Part shown: positions 15,988-16,548 of the stretch, piece by piece
Numbering within the stretch: position 1 is the stretch's first letter
Layout of the letters: each line of letters starts with the position of its first letter
Assembly (NCBI GenBank): GCA_002308635.1
Contig: DBWG01000162.1
Location: 820-17,367 of the forward strand
DNA from: Ruminococcaceae bacterium UBA1244
GTDB lineage: Bacteria > Bacillota > Clostridia > Oscillospirales > Acutalibacteraceae
Direction: 5' to 3'
DNA: 16,548 nt
Program-made: the position numbers and the translations under genes
The notes under the pieces: model-generated
What the model saw: only the letters and a program-made list of their open reading frames with translations
What the model was told of the DNA's origin: nothing
Databases searched by the model: none

Positions 15988-16163
15988 CTTTTGAACGCAA
16001 ATACTTTTATAACGTGCATCCGCCTCACGCTCCACAAGGGAACGTGAGGCGGATTTTTCATACGTCCAAAGCGCTTTAATGAAAGTCCGGACGTGGAATA
16101 AAACAGCCAAAGCGCTCCGTAAGGAGCGTGACGCGGACGCATCTGAAAAACTTTCTGCGTTGT
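15988..16163. repeat. Imperfect long inverted repeat: copies C (+) and D (-)
   Basis: Copy C (15988-16073, +) and copy D (16083-16163, -) face each other across a loop containing CTTTAATGAAAG, like the B/B' loop. C has AACGCA (15994-15999), the hairpin core ACGCTCC and ACGTCC; D read on the minus strand has AACGCAG (16161-16155), CGCTCC/GGAGCG, TTTGGCTG (16111-16104) and ACGTCC. D has 52 nt from its AACGCAG region to TTTGGCTG, against 54 in A and B. The whole is a MITE-like structure of about 175 bp, but no target-site duplication or transposase was seen. Confidence 0.68.
16018..16058 (+). terminator. Strong terminator inside copy C
   Basis: A perfect 12-bp GC-rich stem (16018-16029 with 16043-16054, 13-nt loop) followed by TTTTT. 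It points in the plus direction and would end the lrp-aminotransferase-ispE transcript about 210 nt after ispE. Confidence 0.85.
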
Positions 16164-16221
16164 AAAATAGGGTGCGCAGGCACTGCGCTGCGTTGTAAAA
16201 TAGGGTGCGGCAGCTTGCCGC
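16155..16221. repeat. 33-nt tandem repeat with changing hairpins
   Basis: A 22-nt block is repeated exactly at 16155-16176 and 16188-16209. Each TTGTAAAATAGGGT is followed by a hairpin with a 3-nt loop: GCGCAG/CTGCGC (16174-16188) and GCGGCA/TGCCGC (16207-16221). The arms differ between the units but each remains perfectly paired. The second ends 3 nt before the stop codon of the minus-strand permease gene. Confidence 0.85.
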
Positions 16222-16224
16222 CGC

Positions 16225-16548
16225 TTACGCACGGTCGGACTTCATCTTCATGGAGAAGGCTATTACGGAAAGCGTGAACAGCACAAGCGCAAATCCTGAG
16301 CAGATGAGCAGCGGGATGAGCATAGAACAGTAATCTCCGACAAAAGAATAACGTGCATAATTTACGCTGTGATAGAACGGCAGAATACTGCAAACGGTCT
16401 TCCAGCCGCCGCCCATTGCGTCAATGTCCATATATATGCCGCCGAGTATCGCAACAGCAGAGACAACAGCTGAACACATACCCGGAGCAGCTTTTGAGTT
16501 GAAAAGTGTGCCGAAGATTATACCGATGCCGATGAAAAGGACTATCGA
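16225..16548 (-). CDS. ABC-2 type transporter permease, C-terminal part
   Basis: The frame is open from the window edge (16548) to the stop at 16225-16227, giving 107 residues of the C-terminus; the start lies outside. The visible part has two or three hydrophobic segments (FIGIGIIFGTLF; AVVSAVAILGGIYMDIDAMGG; PLLICSGFALVLFTLSVIAF) and the run SILPFYHSVNYAR, which is typical of the last third of ABC-2 membrane subunits (a Pro-rich loop before the final helix). Such permeases pair with a cytoplasmic ATPase and export drugs, lipids, peptides or glycans; the substrate is unknown. It ends in MKMKSDRA on the cytoplasmic side. It converges on ispE. The ATPase partner would be expected beyond the window. 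Confidence 0.8.
   Translation of the reverse strand, partial: SIVLFIGIGIIFGTLFNSKAAPGMCSAVVSAVAILGGIYMDIDAMGGGWKTVCSILPFYHSVNYARYSFVGDYCSMLIPLLICSGFALVLFTLSVIAFSMKMKSDRA

Noticed and set aside
11788..16221. Intergenic hairpin repeats considered as a CRISPR array or insertion sequence
   Set aside because: No regular spacers, no cas genes, no transposase frame, and copies occur in both orientations with variable hairpins.
15327..16232. A 301-residue open frame on the minus strand over ispE and the repeats
   Set aside because: It is antisense to ispE for half its length, the rest is translated repeat (APYFTTQ and WLF-type runs repeated), and there is no ribosome site of note. It is a by-product of the palindromic repeats.

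Overview
The window looks like chromosome of a low-to-moderate GC Gram-positive Clostridia member, most like a Ruminococcus-type gut bacterium. The basis is AGGAGG-type ribosome binding sites before most genes, sigma-A promoters of the TTGAxx / 17 nt / TATAAT kind, many strong intrinsic terminators, lipoproteins with Ser/Glu-rich linkers, and the protein content (YchF, GlgA, an Lrp/aminotransferase pair, IspE, VanY-like M15 peptidase). Genus assignment is inference from protein style; no rRNA or tRNA was seen.

Layout. 1-1023 (+): 3' part of a secreted M15B (VanY-like) D,D-carboxypeptidase with a Ser-Glu repeat linker. It converges on 1070-2728 (-), an O-antigen ligase/polymerase-like (Wzy_C) membrane protein with an acidic repeat tail; one bidirectional terminator lies between them. 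2900-3997 (-): ychF. 3998-4500: two divergent promoters, a possible small RNA and a 60-residue winged-helix protein (-). 4628-7713 (+): promoter, adenine deaminase and two small lipoproteins. 7738-10212 (+): promoter, a third related lipoprotein, a transmembrane Ser/Thr kinase and a terminator. 10247-11787 (+): promoter and glycogen synthase glgA. 11788-12111: no gene; hairpin-rich repeat sequence. 12112-13127 (+): TfoX-N domain protein, CatA-like acetyltransferase, terminator. 13179-15809 (+): consensus promoter, Lrp/AsnC regulator, class I aminotransferase, ispE. 15810-16224: no gene; several more copies of the same repeat family, one carrying a strong terminator. 16225-16548 (-): C-terminal part of an ABC-2 type permease.

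How the genes fit together. The housekeeping genes (ychF, ade, glgA, ispE, lrp/aminotransferase) are ordinary. Two things stand out. First, a cell-envelope block: three tandem lipoproteins that look like diverged copies of one another sit directly before a kinase whose extracytoplasmic part is not PASTA but a small beta-rich 'GTW...DGSG' domain; together they could be a surface sensing unit (inference). Second, an intergenic repeat family in at least four copies, present just after glgA and just after ispE, built from a GC hairpin, an AACGCA box, a second hairpin whose two arms change together, and TTTGGCTG / ACGTCCA boxes. I do not recognise this family.
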